Shown one piece after another: positions 18,453 through 27,704 of a stretch of 54,644 bases of DNA. Position 1 is the stretch's first letter. Each line of letters begins with the position of its first letter. A program made the position numbers and the translations under genes. The DNA is taken from positions 1-54,644 of the forward strand of contig CAILHX010000011.1 of assembly GCA_903834185.1 (NCBI GenBank), in the 5' to 3' direction. This stretch comes from an uncultured Methylophilaceae bacterium (lineage in GTDB: Bacteria > Pseudomonadota > Gammaproteobacteria > Burkholderiales > Methylophilaceae). A model generated the notes under the pieces. It was not told the origin of the DNA. It saw nothing but the letters and a program-made list of their open reading frames with translations, and did no database searches.

Positions 18453-20576
18453 TTAAGTGGCGGTTAGTTTCGCGTACTCTAGCGCCAGCCATTTTATTCC
18501 GGCATGTTTGAAATTGACCTGTACTCTGGCATCTGCGCCGCCTTCATAGGCCTGCACCACCCCTGCGCCGAATTTATCGTGATGTACCCCTTGCCCGATC
18601 TTCCAGGCGGGCGCTGGCGCAGAACTGGCACGGGCAGATTCCACCCAGGCGGGCTCATTGTTTTTGGCCACCGGCCTGGCGTTCAGGCGTTTTAGCAAGG
18701 TTTCCGGAATCTCGTCGAGAAATCTGGATGGAATGTTATAGCGTACCTGCCCATGCAACATGCGGCTTTGCGCATGACTTAAATACAGCCTGCGTCGTGC
18801 CCGCGTCACTGCCACGTAGATCAGGCGGCGTTCCTCTTCCAGGCCATTGGTCTCGCTCATGCTATTTTCGTGCGGGCACAAACCTTCTTCGAGCCCGCTG
18901 ATGAAAACGGTGTGGAACTCCAGCCCTTTTGCCGCATGTACCGTCATCAGTTGCAAAGCGTCTCGGCCGGGGTCGGCTTGATGCTCTCCGGCTTCCAGAC
19001 TGGCGAAAGTGAGAAAATCGGTCAGGTCGTTCTCGTCTCGTTCCTTGATAAAGGTCACGGCGGCGGTTACCAGTTCGTCGAGGTTGGCGAGTCGGTCTTC
19101 GCCTTCCTTTTCGGCAGCATAGTGCTGGCGCAGGCCGCTGGTTTGCGTGACCACATCCATCATCTCCGGCAATGGCAAGCCGTTGCACTGATCCTGCATG
19201 TCTTTGATCAACGCGACGAAAGCGCCGATCTTTCCCTGTTGCGTCAGCGCCGCCTGCCACAAACTGCTGTTCATGGAACGCGCAGTTTCCTGTAATTGTT
19301 CCAGACTGCGCGTGCCTATGCCGCGTGTAGGGAAATTGATGATGCGCAACATAGAGGTGTCGTCATCCGGGTTGGTGACCAGGCGCAAATAGGCCAACGC
19401 ATGTTTGATTTCGGCACGTTCGAAAAATCGCAACCCGCCATAGACGCGGTAAGGGATACCGGCTGAGAACAGAGCATGCTCGAGGATGCGGGATTGCGCG
19501 TTGGAGCGGTAAAGCAGTGCTATTTGCTGGAACTCTATCCCTTCGTTATGCAGCGCCTTCACCTCGTCTACAATGAAACTGGCTTCGTCGGTATCGGTAT
19601 AGGCTTCATACAGACGCACCGGCTCGCCGCCACCTTCTGCCGTCCACAGATTCTTGCCCAGGCGGCTGCGGTTGTGCGCAATGATGGCGTTTGCAGCATC
19701 CAGGATATTGCTATGGGAGCGATAATTCTGTTCCAGCTTGACCACTTCCTGTACTTGAAAGTCAACCTGAAAATCCTGCATATTGCCTACCCGCGCACCA
19801 CGGAAAGAGTAAATGGACTGATCGTCGTCACCCACAGCGAAAATGCTGTTTTGCGAGCCTGCCAGTAGTTTCAGCCATTGGTATTGCAGGCGATTGGTGT
19901 CCTGGAACTCGTCAACCAGGATGTAACGGAAGCGTTCCTGATAATGCGCGCGCAACGTCTGTTCCCGCGCCAAGGTCTCGAAGCAGCGTAATAGCAGTTC
20001 GGCGAAATCGGCCACACCTTCGCGCTGACATTGCTTGTCGTATTCGTCGAAGATGTCGCGCAAGGTTTGTGAGTGTTTGTCATAGGCATCCATGCTGGTG
20101 GCGCGCAAGCCTTCGTCTTTGGCCCCGTTGATATACGACTGTACCTGGCGCGGCGGATACTTTTCATCATCCACGTTCATCAGCTTCATCACGCGTTTAA
20201 TGGCAGAAAGCTGATCCGCAGTATCCAGAATCTGAAAAGTGGCAGGCAGTCGCGCCTCGCGGTGATGGGTACGCAAAAAACGATTACACAAGCCGTGAAA
20301 AGTCCCCACCCACATGCCGCGGGTATTGATGGGCAACATGGCAGACAAGCGGGTAAGCATCTCCCTTGCCGCTTTGTTTGTGAAGGTAACGCCCAGAATC
20401 CCGTTGGGCGATACTGCCCCGGTTTGTATCAGCCAGGCGATACGGGTGGTCAATACGCGTGTTTTTCCGCTACCGGCACCTGCCAGAATCAATGCAGAAA
20501 CTTGAGGCAGGGTAACAGCCTGCAGCTGCTTATCGTTTAAGCCGGAAAGGAGACCGGAAAGAATATCTTGGGACAT
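18453..20576 (-). CDS. uvrD: DNA helicase II, UvrD/Rep family
   Basis: This 707-aa superfamily 1 3'-5' helicase acts in nucleotide excision and mismatch repair and removes stalled polymerase or RecA. Walker A AGAGSGKT, motif Ia FTNKAAREM, motif II VDEFQDTN, GDDDQSIYSFRGA and QNYRS are all present. The C-terminus ends in a tudor-like segment (GQGVHHDKFGAGVV) typical of UvrD rather than Rep. The start was placed at 20576 (MSQDILSGLL); an open frame continues upstream to 20648 but runs through a terminator hairpin. No Shine-Dalgarno precedes the chosen ATG, so initiation may be weak or from a very short leader. Confidence 0.93.
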   Translation of the reverse strand: MSQDILSGLLSGLNDKQLQAVTLPQVSALILAGAGSGKTRVLTTRIAWLIQTGAVSPNGILGVTFTNKAAREMLTRLSAMLPINTRGMWVGTFHGLCNRFLRTHHREARLPATFQILDTADQLSAIKRVMKLMNVDDEKYPPRQVQSYINGAKDEGLRATSMDAYDKHSQTLRDIFDEYDKQCQREGVADFAELLLRCFETLAREQTLRAHYQERFRYILVDEFQDTNRLQYQWLKLLAGSQNSIFAVGDDDQSIYSFRGARVGNMQDFQVDFQVQEVVKLEQNYRSHSNILDAANAIIAHNRSRLGKNLWTAEGGGEPVRLYEAYTDTDEASFIVDEVKALHNEGIEFQQIALLYRSNAQSRILEHALFSAGIPYRVYGGLRFFERAEIKHALAYLRLVTNPDDDTSMLRIINFPTRGIGTRSLEQLQETARSMNSSLWQAALTQQGKIGAFVALIKDMQDQCNGLPLPEMMDVVTQTSGLRQHYAAEKEGEDRLANLDELVTAAVTFIKERDENDLTDFLTFASLEAGEHQADPGRDALQLMTVHAAKGLEFHTVFISGLEEGLCPHENSMSETNGLEEERRLIYVAVTRARRRLYLSHAQSRMLHGQVRYNIPSRFLDEIPETLLKRLNARPVAKNNEPAWVESARASSAPAPAWKIGQGVHHDKFGAGVVQAYEGGADARVQVNFKHAGIKWLALEYAKLTAT

Positions 20577-20620
20577 GGATGTGAGACTCAGAGTACAGCT
20601 AATAAATCTATCAGCAAAGA

Positions 20621-20645
20621 AAAAATGCGTGCAGAGCACGCATTT
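20621..20645 (-). terminator. Minus-strand terminator just upstream of uvrD
   Basis: This is a perfect 10-bp inverted repeat (AAATGCGTGC / GCACGCATTT) with a 3-nt loop, and the minus strand continues into six Ts. It would stop minus-strand transcripts coming from the IS side about 45 bp before the uvrD start codon, so uvrD needs a promoter in the remaining gap or read-through. Confidence 0.75.
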
Positions 20646-20751
20646 CAAGTAGTCATTTGCTAAGTAATCAAAAGCGGGAACTTGTGTTAATGCTTTCTGT
20701 CTTAATCGCAGACAGTTTCATTCGTCTCCCGCTTCTCCTCCCTGAGCGGGG

Positions 20752-20777
20752 GCTTTGACATCAGTCAAGGCCTTTTT
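20752..20777 (+). terminator. First terminator of the uvrD-IS gap
   Basis: GCTTTGAC (20752-20759) pairs over 8 bp, including one G-U, with GTCAAGGC (20764-20771) around a 4-nt loop, then CTTTTT. This is a classical intrinsic terminator on the plus strand, with no protein gene upstream on that strand. Confidence 0.8.
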
Positions 20778-20780
20778 CCT

Positions 20781-20818
20781 CCCCGGTTTTTCATCCCCTT
20801 AAGACCGGGGATTTTTTT
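20781..20818 (+). terminator. Second, tandem terminator of the uvrD-IS gap
   Basis: CCCCGGT (20781-20787) pairs with ACCGGGG (20804-20810), followed by ATTTTTTT. The 16-nt loop is pyrimidine-rich and contains ATCCCCTT. It backs up the terminator four bases upstream. Confidence 0.8.
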
Positions 20819-20884
20819 GTCTGGTGAGTATATGACTTAAATTCATTTCACGTCAAAGAAAAAATGCATGTCTGCTGACGATCT

Positions 20885-20903
20885 AGGCTGTGTCAAAACG
20901 CCA
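20885..20903 (+). repeat. IS left terminal inverted repeat
   Basis: This is the 19-bp left end of the insertion sequence, exactly complementary to 22494-22512. It defines the outer boundary of the element. Confidence 0.92.
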
Positions 20904-20971
20904 ATAAGTTAGCAACTTAATATTGACAATGTTAAAATACAATCCATTGATTACATTGTTTTTATTTAAAT

Positions 20972-22402
20972 ATGAAGCGATTTATACAAGGGCAGGATAG
21001 AACGCAAAGCACTCTGCTTCCAGAGTTGCTGGACGAATACATTGCAGAAGAAAACCCGGTACGCGTGATTGATGCATTTGTGGATCAGTTATCGTTATTG
21101 GAATTAGGATTTGCAGGGATTGATCCGGCTCAGACCGGCAGGCCTTCCTATCATCCTGCTGCCATGCTCAAGATATATATCTACGGCTACCTCAACCGCA
21201 TTCAATCCAGTAGACGCCTGGAAGCAGAAGCCAATCGCAATGTTGAACTCATGTGGCTGGTCGCCAGGTTCACTCCTGACTTTAAAGCCATTGCGCGCTT
21301 CAGAAAAGAGAACGGTCCTGCCATCCGCAAGGTGTGCAGCCAGTTTATAGAGTTGTGTCGTCGTATGGATTTGTTTGCCGATTCCATGGTGGCCATCGAT
21401 GGCAGCAAGTTCAAAGCCGTCAACAACTGTGATAAGAACTACACGCAGGCCAAGATCAAAACGCGCATGCAAGAGGTTGAGAAAAACATTCAACAATATC
21501 TGGATGATTTAGAGGCGGCAGATGTTAGGTCACCTAAGCAATCGACACCGCATCAAGTACGCTTGACTGAGCGTATCGCGATGTTTCAAGCGCAAATGAA
21601 AGCCCTTGAAGCGGTTGAATCCGAGGTACAGTCATCCCCAGATAAACAGCTCTCGCAAACCGACCCGGATGCACGCTCCATGCAGCATCGTGGCGGCGGC
21701 ATGGTTGGCTATAATGTTCAAGCTGCGGTGGATACACAGCATCATCTTATCGTTGCGCATGAAGTGACGACGTCGGGGCATGATAGAACGCAATTAGCAA
21801 ACGTCGCAAAGCAGGCTAAAGAGGTATTGCAAAAAGAGACACTGACGGTGGTGGCGGATAAAGGCTATTACAAGGGTGAAGAAGTCGTGGCTTGCGTTGC
21901 TAACGGCATCACGCCGATCATGCCAAAGTGTTTAACCTCGGGGAATAAAGCCCATGGTTTGTTTGATAAACGCCACTTTGTGTACGATCCCAAGAGTAAT
22001 ACCTATCAATGCCCAGCAGGTGAAGTGCTGATTGAGCGCTTCCGTTCTCTGGAGAAGGGTCGGCCGCACATCACTTATTGGAGTTCTCACTGCAAGAATT
22101 GCGCACTCAAGTCGAGTTGCACCACCAGTGATCAAAGACGGATTAAACGTTGGGAAAATGAGGCAGTTCTGGATCAAATGCAATCGGACCTTGAAAGCAT
22201 GCCTAACGCCATGAAGATTAGACGATGTACCATAGAACACACATTTGGTACGTTGAAACACTGGATGGGTGCGACGCACTTCTTGATGAAAACCAAGTCG
22301 CATGTCAGTACGGAGATGAGTTTACATATTCTGGCGTACAACATGAAACGAGTGATGAATATCATGGGGAGTGTGGCGTTGATGAAAGCGATGGCTGCCT
22401 AA
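20972..22402 (+). CDS. IS1182-family transposase
   Basis: This 476-aa DDE transposase has an N-terminal DUF772-like domain (about 20-110; LLPELLDEYIAEENPVRVID, ARFTPDFKAIARFR). A central region follows with AIDGSKFKAVN (first Asp near 142), then NVQAAVDTQHH and VVADKGYYKGEEV, and a C-terminal part with cysteines (CKNCALKSSC) and IRRCTIEHTFGTLKHWMG, where the final Glu lies. This order is that of IS1182/IS5-superfamily enzymes. There are no frameshifts or internal stops. A TTGACA box about 45 bp upstream is a plausible -35. It would catalyse cut-and-paste movement of the surrounding element. Confidence 0.92.
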   Translation: MKRFIQGQDRTQSTLLPELLDEYIAEENPVRVIDAFVDQLSLLELGFAGIDPAQTGRPSYHPAAMLKIYIYGYLNRIQSSRRLEAEANRNVELMWLVARFTPDFKAIARFRKENGPAIRKVCSQFIELCRRMDLFADSMVAIDGSKFKAVNNCDKNYTQAKIKTRMQEVEKNIQQYLDDLEAADVRSPKQSTPHQVRLTERIAMFQAQMKALEAVESEVQSSPDKQLSQTDPDARSMQHRGGGMVGYNVQAAVDTQHHLIVAHEVTTSGHDRTQLANVAKQAKEVLQKETLTVVADKGYYKGEEVVACVANGITPIMPKCLTSGNKAHGLFDKRHFVYDPKSNTYQCPAGEVLIERFRSLEKGRPHITYWSSHCKNCALKSSCTTSDQRRIKRWENEAVLDQMQSDLESMPNAMKIRRCTIEHTFGTLKHWMGATHFLMKTKSHVSTEMSLHILAYNMKRVMNIMGSVALMKAMAA

Positions 22403-22493
22403 GGCCTACGGCCTTAATTTGAGCCAAAGTTGTAAACTTCAATCAGGACAATTTCGATTTGTATTGCGTAACAAGATTACAATTCGCTGATCC

Positions 22494-22512
22494 TGGCGTT
22501 TTGACACAGCCT
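22494..22512 (-). repeat. IS right terminal inverted repeat
   Basis: This is the exact reverse complement of 20885-20903 and marks the right end of the element, about 90 bp after the transposase stop codon. Confidence 0.92.
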
Positions 22513-22549
22513 CGGCCGAAGGGAGACGATCATTTTGACAGGGGATAAC

Positions 22550-22577
22550 AAAAAGCCCCGTTTTCACGGGGCTTTTT
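22550..22577. terminator. Terminator downstream of groEL
   Basis: An 11-bp stem (AAAAAGCCCCG / CGGGGCTTTTT) with a 6-nt loop is flanked by A and T runs, so it could work on both strands. On minus it ends groESL; on plus it would stop transcripts leaving the insertion sequence. The rest of the 22403-22718 gap is the IS end and the repeat copy. Confidence 0.88.
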
Positions 22578-22603
22578 GTTTACAGCGGTTAGAGCAGGAA
22601 AAC

Positions 22604-22716
22604 CGTTACGAGCGCAGCTAGTTTGGGTGCGCCCGGAGCACAGGAACCAGAATGTACGTTGTTGCACATGAGGGTTCCGAGCACCGCGCCAGCCCAAATA
22701 GCAAGCGCAGTAGGTT
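22604..22716 (-). repeat. Post-stop-codon dispersed repeat, copy 2
   Basis: Read on the minus strand it starts within five bases of the groEL stop codon, in the same orientation relative to its upstream gene as copy 1 at 18262-18400. The shared blocks are CTACTGCGCT, CCAAA, CTCATGT, TTCCTG and CCGGGCGCACCCAAACT. The central palindrome (GGAACC ... GGTTCC) changes sequence compared with copy 1 while keeping pairing, which hints at selection for an RNA hairpin. Confidence 0.8.
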
Positions 22717-22718
22717 TT

Positions 22719-24365
<1,647 letters not shown>

Positions 24366-24391
24366 TCATTCTCCTATATTGTATTCAGTGC

Positions 24392-24682
24392 TTAGGCTTC
24401 AACTACGCCCATGATGTCTTCTTCGCGCATCACCAGCAGTTCTGCGCCGTCAACCTTGACGGTCTGACCGGAATATTTGCCGAACAGTACGCGGTCGCCT
24501 ACCTTCACTTCCAGTTTGCGCACGGAGCCGTCTTCCAGAACCTTGCCAGTACCGATGGCAACGACTTCACCCTGGTCTGGTTTCTCGGTAGCACTGTCAG
24601 GAATGACGATGCCGGAAGCGGTCTTACGTTCTTCTTCCATGCGCTTAACGATCACACGGTCGTGTAAAGGACGAATTTTCAT
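24392..24682 (-). CDS. groES: Co-chaperonin GroES
   Basis: This 96-aa lid protein of the GroEL chamber starts [18 protein letters not shown]. The start at 24682 has GGAG about 9 nt upstream, while the frame stays open five codons further. The mobile loop region [15 protein letters not shown] is intact. It is the first gene of groESL, downstream of a CIRCE operator and a sigma-32-like promoter. Confidence 0.98.
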   Translation of the reverse strand: MKIRPLHDRVIVKRMEEERKTASGIVIPDSATEKPDQGEVVAIGTGKVLEDGSVRKLEVKVGDRVLFGKYSGQTVKVDGAELLVMREEDIMGVVEA

Positions 24683-24739
24683 GAGTGACTTCTCCAAATA
24701 TTGATTTAGAATTGATAAAAAACGATTAGCGGGAACGTG

Positions 24740-24766
24740 TTAGCACTCATTCCCATCGAGTGCTAA
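24740..24766 (-). promoter_or_regulatory. CIRCE operator (HrcA binding site)
   Basis: A perfect CIRCE inverted repeat, TTAGCACTC-N9-GAGTGCTAA, lies 58 bp upstream of groES. CIRCE binds the HrcA repressor, whose activity depends on GroEL, giving feedback control. hrcA itself is not in this window. Confidence 0.96.
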
Positions 24767-24794
24767 TATATGGGTTAATACCGAAAATTTCAAG
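24766..24794 (-). promoter_or_regulatory. Sigma-32-type heat-shock promoter of groESL
   Basis: On the minus strand CTTGAA (24789-24794) and CCCATATAT (24766-24774) are 14 bp apart, close to the sigma-32 consensus. Transcription would start inside the CIRCE element. Together they predict combined positive (sigma-32) and negative (HrcA) heat-shock control, an arrangement known in betaproteobacteria. Confidence 0.8.
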
Positions 24795-24807
24795 TGCAAT
24801 GGACGAT

Positions 24808-25377
24808 TTAAGTTTGCGGGAAGCGATTTAAAAGTGCTGCCAAATCCTTTGCAGGCACAGATATCCTTAGCGTTACGCGTTCATCAAAGCGCTTGTCCAG
24901 CAGTTGCCCATTAAGTTTTTCCAGTTCGTGGGTAAAGCTATCCAGACGCGCATAATCCAGCACTATTTCAATTTGCCGCATTTCCACGAACGGAACGATC
25001 ACTGCGGCATCCAGTGCCAGTTTTGCCGTACCGCCATAGGCGCGCGCTAATCCGCCCGTGCCAAGCTTTATCCCGCCAAAATAACGTATTACTGCCACGC
25101 ATACATTCACCAGGTCGCGTCCTTCTATATATTGCAGAATGGGTTTCCCGGCAGTGCCGGAAGGCTCGCCGGCATCATGAAAGCGCAGGCTATAACCACC
25201 CTGCGGATTCTGTATCTTGTAGGCAAATACCAGGTGATGGGCGTGGACATGCTCTGACGCCAGACGCCGCAGCAAGGTCATCACGTCACGCTCGGTGATG
25301 CAATGTTCTGCCACCGCAACAAAACGCGACTTGTTGATGGTTTGGTCGGAAAATCCTGCTTTTGAGATATGAAACAT
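24808..25377 (-). CDS. IMPACT/YigZ family protein
   Basis: This 189-aa protein has the UPF0029 (IMPACT N) domain at about 15-125, with the signature DAGEPSGTAGKPIL and VIRYFGGIKLGTGGLARAY, and a DUF1949-type C-terminal domain at about 130-189. The family is widespread. Bacterial YigZ has been linked to translation elongation factors by structure, but its biochemical role is not settled. It is divergent from bioA and lies behind the groESL promoter on the same strand as groES. Confidence 0.9.
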   Translation of the reverse strand: MFHISKAGFSDQTINKSRFVAVAEHCITERDVMTLLRRLASEHVHAHHLVFAYKIQNPQGGYSLRFHDAGEPSGTAGKPILQYIEGRDLVNVCVAVIRYFGGIKLGTGGLARAYGGTAKLALDAAVIVPFVEMRQIEIVLDYARLDSFTHELEKLNGQLLDKRFDERVTLRISVPAKDLAALLNRFPQT

Positions 25378-25469
25378 CCGGGATATGGGGCCAATGAGCG
25401 TGTTAGTGTGAGTTACGCCGCCATTGTAATAGCTTTTGCAGACTGCGATTTCCGTGTTGTAATAGTCTA

Positions 25470-26768
25470 ATGAACAACCATAACCTGCTCACCCGCTCGC
25501 TCGCTGCTGTGTGGCATCCATGCACGCAAATGAAAGCGCACGAAGTCATGCCGCTGATCCCGATTTCGCGGGGGGAGGGGGTCTGGTTATACGACTTTGA
25601 CGGCAACCGCTATATGGATGCGGTTAGTTCCTGGTGGGTAAATCTGTTCGGGCATGCCAATCCGGGTATCAATGCGGCTTTGAAAAATCAACTGGACCAG
25701 TTGGAGCACGTCATGCTGGCGGGGTTCACCCATCAACCGGTGGTTGAACTGTCTGAACGGCTGGCTGCGCTGACTGGTCTGGGACATGCTTTCTACGGTT
25801 CAGATGGTGCCTCGGCTACCGAGATCGCACTCAAGATGAGCTTTCATTACTGGCGTAATAGCGGACAACCCGATAAAACCAATTTCATCAGTCTGCAAAA
25901 TAGCTACCACGGCGAAACCATAGGCGCGCTTTCAGTCACTGATGTTGCCTTGTTCAAAGATACCTATGGGCCACTGTTAAGGCAAAGCACACAGGTACCC
26001 AGTCCCGATATGCGGCTGGCAGAGGCTGGCGAATCAGCTGAGGCATATGCCGCGCGATGTGTACAAGATCTGGAGGCGCATCTGGCACAGCATCACCACG
26101 AGACCGCCGCATTCATCGTTGAACCGCTGGTGCAGGCCGCGGCGGGAATGGGCATGTACCATCCGCTTTATCTGAAACAGGCAAGAGCATTGTGCGATCA
26201 GTATAAAGTGCATTTGATCGCGGATGAGATCGCAGTCGGTTTTGGACGTACAGGTACCATGTTTGCCTGCGAACAGGCGGGGATACGCCCCGATTTCATG
26301 TGCCTGTCGAAAGGGATTACCGGAGGTTATTTGCCTTTATCCGTGGTGCTCACCACCGATCAGGTTTATCAGGCGTTCTATCATGATCAGACTGGCATGG
26401 GTTTCCTGCATTCCCATAGTTACACCGGTAATGCACTGGCTTGCCGTGCGGCATTGGCAACGCTGGATATTTTCGAGCAGGATCAGGTACTCAAAGCCAA
26501 CCGTATCAAAGCTGCACAAATAAATGAGTTACTCAGTCCCGTCATCGCGCATCCCAAAGTACGCAATTTCCGTCATCTGGGCATGATCTGGGCGTTTGAA
26601 GTGGAACCCGCCGCTACTGATTTCGCCAACGGTTTTCACCGGTCAGCACTGACTAATGGGCTTTTGTTAAGGCCGATAGGCAATACGGTGTATCTGATGC
26701 CGCCTTATATTATTGATGAAGAGCAGATGAGTGGGTTGGCTCAAGGCTTATTCAAACTACTTTCTTAA
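25470..26768 (+). CDS. bioA: Adenosylmethionine-8-amino-7-oxononanoate aminotransferase
   Basis: This 432-aa class III PLP aminotransferase converts 8-amino-7-oxononanoate to 7,8-diaminopelargonate in biotin synthesis, with SAM as amino donor. The N-terminal WHPCTQM motif, SSWWVNLFGHANP, the YHGETIGALSV turn, IADEIAVGFGRTG, and LSKGITGGYLP with the PLP-binding lysine are all present. Other biotin genes are not nearby. The 3' end overlaps the convergent SDR gene by 12 bp. Confidence 0.96.
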   Translation: MNNHNLLTRSLAAVWHPCTQMKAHEVMPLIPISRGEGVWLYDFDGNRYMDAVSSWWVNLFGHANPGINAALKNQLDQLEHVMLAGFTHQPVVELSERLAALTGLGHAFYGSDGASATEIALKMSFHYWRNSGQPDKTNFISLQNSYHGETIGALSVTDVALFKDTYGPLLRQSTQVPSPDMRLAEAGESAEAYAARCVQDLEAHLAQHHHETAAFIVEPLVQAAAGMGMYHPLYLKQARALCDQYKVHLIADEIAVGFGRTGTMFACEQAGIRPDFMCLSKGITGGYLPLSVVLTTDQVYQAFYHDQTGMGFLHSHSYTGNALACRAALATLDIFEQDQVLKANRIKAAQINELLSPVIAHPKVRNFRHLGMIWAFEVEPAATDFANGFHRSALTNGLLLRPIGNTVYLMPPYIIDEEQMSGLAQGLFKLLS

Positions 26769-27593
26769 TAGCGTCGCATACCCCGCTCGGTAATCTTCGT
26801 ATTTCAGTTCAAAACCGGTCAGGCGCATCCTGAAATTGCTTAGTCGCTTGCCGCCCTTGATAGGCGGGGCGGTGAGGCCATTGGTATCCATTTTCAGTTG
26901 CTTGGCGATCCACAATAGCACTACCCATTGCGGGGCAGGGCGGCTGTCGGTGACGATGTAGCATGGGTCTACGGTTTCTTTTTTAATCACCATATCCAGC
27001 AGGAAGGCGATGAAGCGTGCAGCGTCATCCCTGTGGATGCGGTTGGTCCAGGGGTTCTGCCGCTGCCAGCGCTCGGGTTGACGCGCAAGTTTGAGCATTT
27101 GTGTGCGACCTTCGCCGTAAATGCCGGAGAGACGCAGTACCGTACTTGGGCAAGGCAGATTGCTGAGCAGGTACTCCGCTTCCAGCAGACGTTCGCCGCC
27201 AAAATCAGCGGCTTGCGCTGGAGTGGATTCGTTGAGTATGGTTTCTACTTTCTGACCATAGACGCGCGTGCTGGAAACAAAAAAAACATGTTTAAGGCTC
27301 TGCGCCGGGGTGAGTGCAAGTAGTACGTTGTACAAGCCTTGTACATAGATGGCACGGTAGTTTTCATCAGTCTGCTCGCCAGCAGCAACACAGTAAACCA
27401 GAAAATCAGGCTTGAGGTCGCCCAGTCCCTGTAATGATTCTACGCGTGTGACATCGGCTATCACAGCTTGTACACCGGTTGGCAGTGGCTTGTCGCTACG
27501 ACGTAAACCGGTGACTTCGGCGCCATAGGCTACCAATAGTTCTGCCAGCTTGCCGCCCAGGTCGCCGCATCCGGCAATGAGAACATGAGGCAT
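26757..27593 (-). CDS. NAD(P)-dependent SDR/epimerase-like protein (YeeZ-type)
   Basis: This 278-aa protein has an N-terminal Rossmann fold with GCGDLGGKLAELL as the dinucleotide loop. It continues with VYCVAAGEQTDENYRAIYVQG and SSTRVYGQ, where the catalytic Tyr/Lys region of extended SDRs would be. The overall pattern matches the YeeZ/NAD-dependent epimerase group, whose substrates are unknown. The loop reads GxGxxGG rather than the classical GxxGxxG, as in YeeZ-like proteins. It overlaps bioA tail to tail. Confidence 0.8.
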   Translation of the reverse strand: MPHVLIAGCGDLGGKLAELLVAYGAEVTGLRRSDKPLPTGVQAVIADVTRVESLQGLGDLKPDFLVYCVAAGEQTDENYRAIYVQGLYNVLLALTPAQSLKHVFFVSSTRVYGQKVETILNESTPAQAADFGGERLLEAEYLLSNLPCPSTVLRLSGIYGEGRTQMLKLARQPERWQRQNPWTNRIHRDDAARFIAFLLDMVIKKETVDPCYIVTDSRPAPQWVVLLWIAKQLKMDTNGLTAPPIKGGKRLSNFRMRLTGFELKYEDYRAGYATLLRK

Positions 27594-27704
27594 CAGGGTA
27601 AGGTTTCTTTATTAAGATTATTTTAGGTGGTGAGCGAAACTATACAGAGCGGATTATAGGCGGGTCAATGTAAAGACAATCAGGTGTTGAGATATGATGC
27701 CGCA

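Larger units (their letters stand above)
20672..20818 (+). ncRNA. Candidate structured small RNA with CUCCUCCC loop
   Basis: The 395-bp uvrD-transposase gap holds no convincing protein gene but is rich in structure on the plus strand. AAGCGGGA (20672-20679) pairs perfectly with TCCCGCTT (20727-20734) and encloses a CTGTC/GACAG hairpin (20697-20715). Alternatively CCCGC (20728-20732) pairs with GCGGG (20746-20750), exposing a 13-nt loop that contains CTCCTCCC, the complement of a Shine-Dalgarno sequence. Two intrinsic terminators follow. I could not assign a promoter or an Rfam family. A non-coding RNA is inferred, not shown. Confidence 0.5.
20885..22512 (+). mobile_element. IS1182-type insertion sequence, complete
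   Basis: This 1,628-bp element has perfect 19-bp terminal inverted repeats and a single full-length transposase gene. The ends read AGGCTGTGTCAAAACGCCA and its exact complement. I see no direct target duplication: flanks are ...GACGATCT on the left and CGGCCGAA... on the right. The transposase frame is intact, so the copy may still be active. It sits between the uvrD intergenic RNA region and the groEL terminator and interrupts no recognisable gene. Confidence 0.9.

Noticed and set aside
20577-20648. N-terminal extension of uvrD to an upstream ATG
   Set aside because: The extra 24 residues run through a terminator hairpin and do not resemble UvrD N-termini.
20875-22525. Target-site duplication of the insertion sequence
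   Set aside because: Bases directly outside the 19-bp ends do not match; a GACGATC resemblance exists but is not adjacent to the right end.
22513-22718. CRISPR or tandem array in the groEL-IS gap
   Set aside because: Only one terminator and one copy of a dispersed repeat; no regularly spaced direct repeats here or elsewhere in the window.
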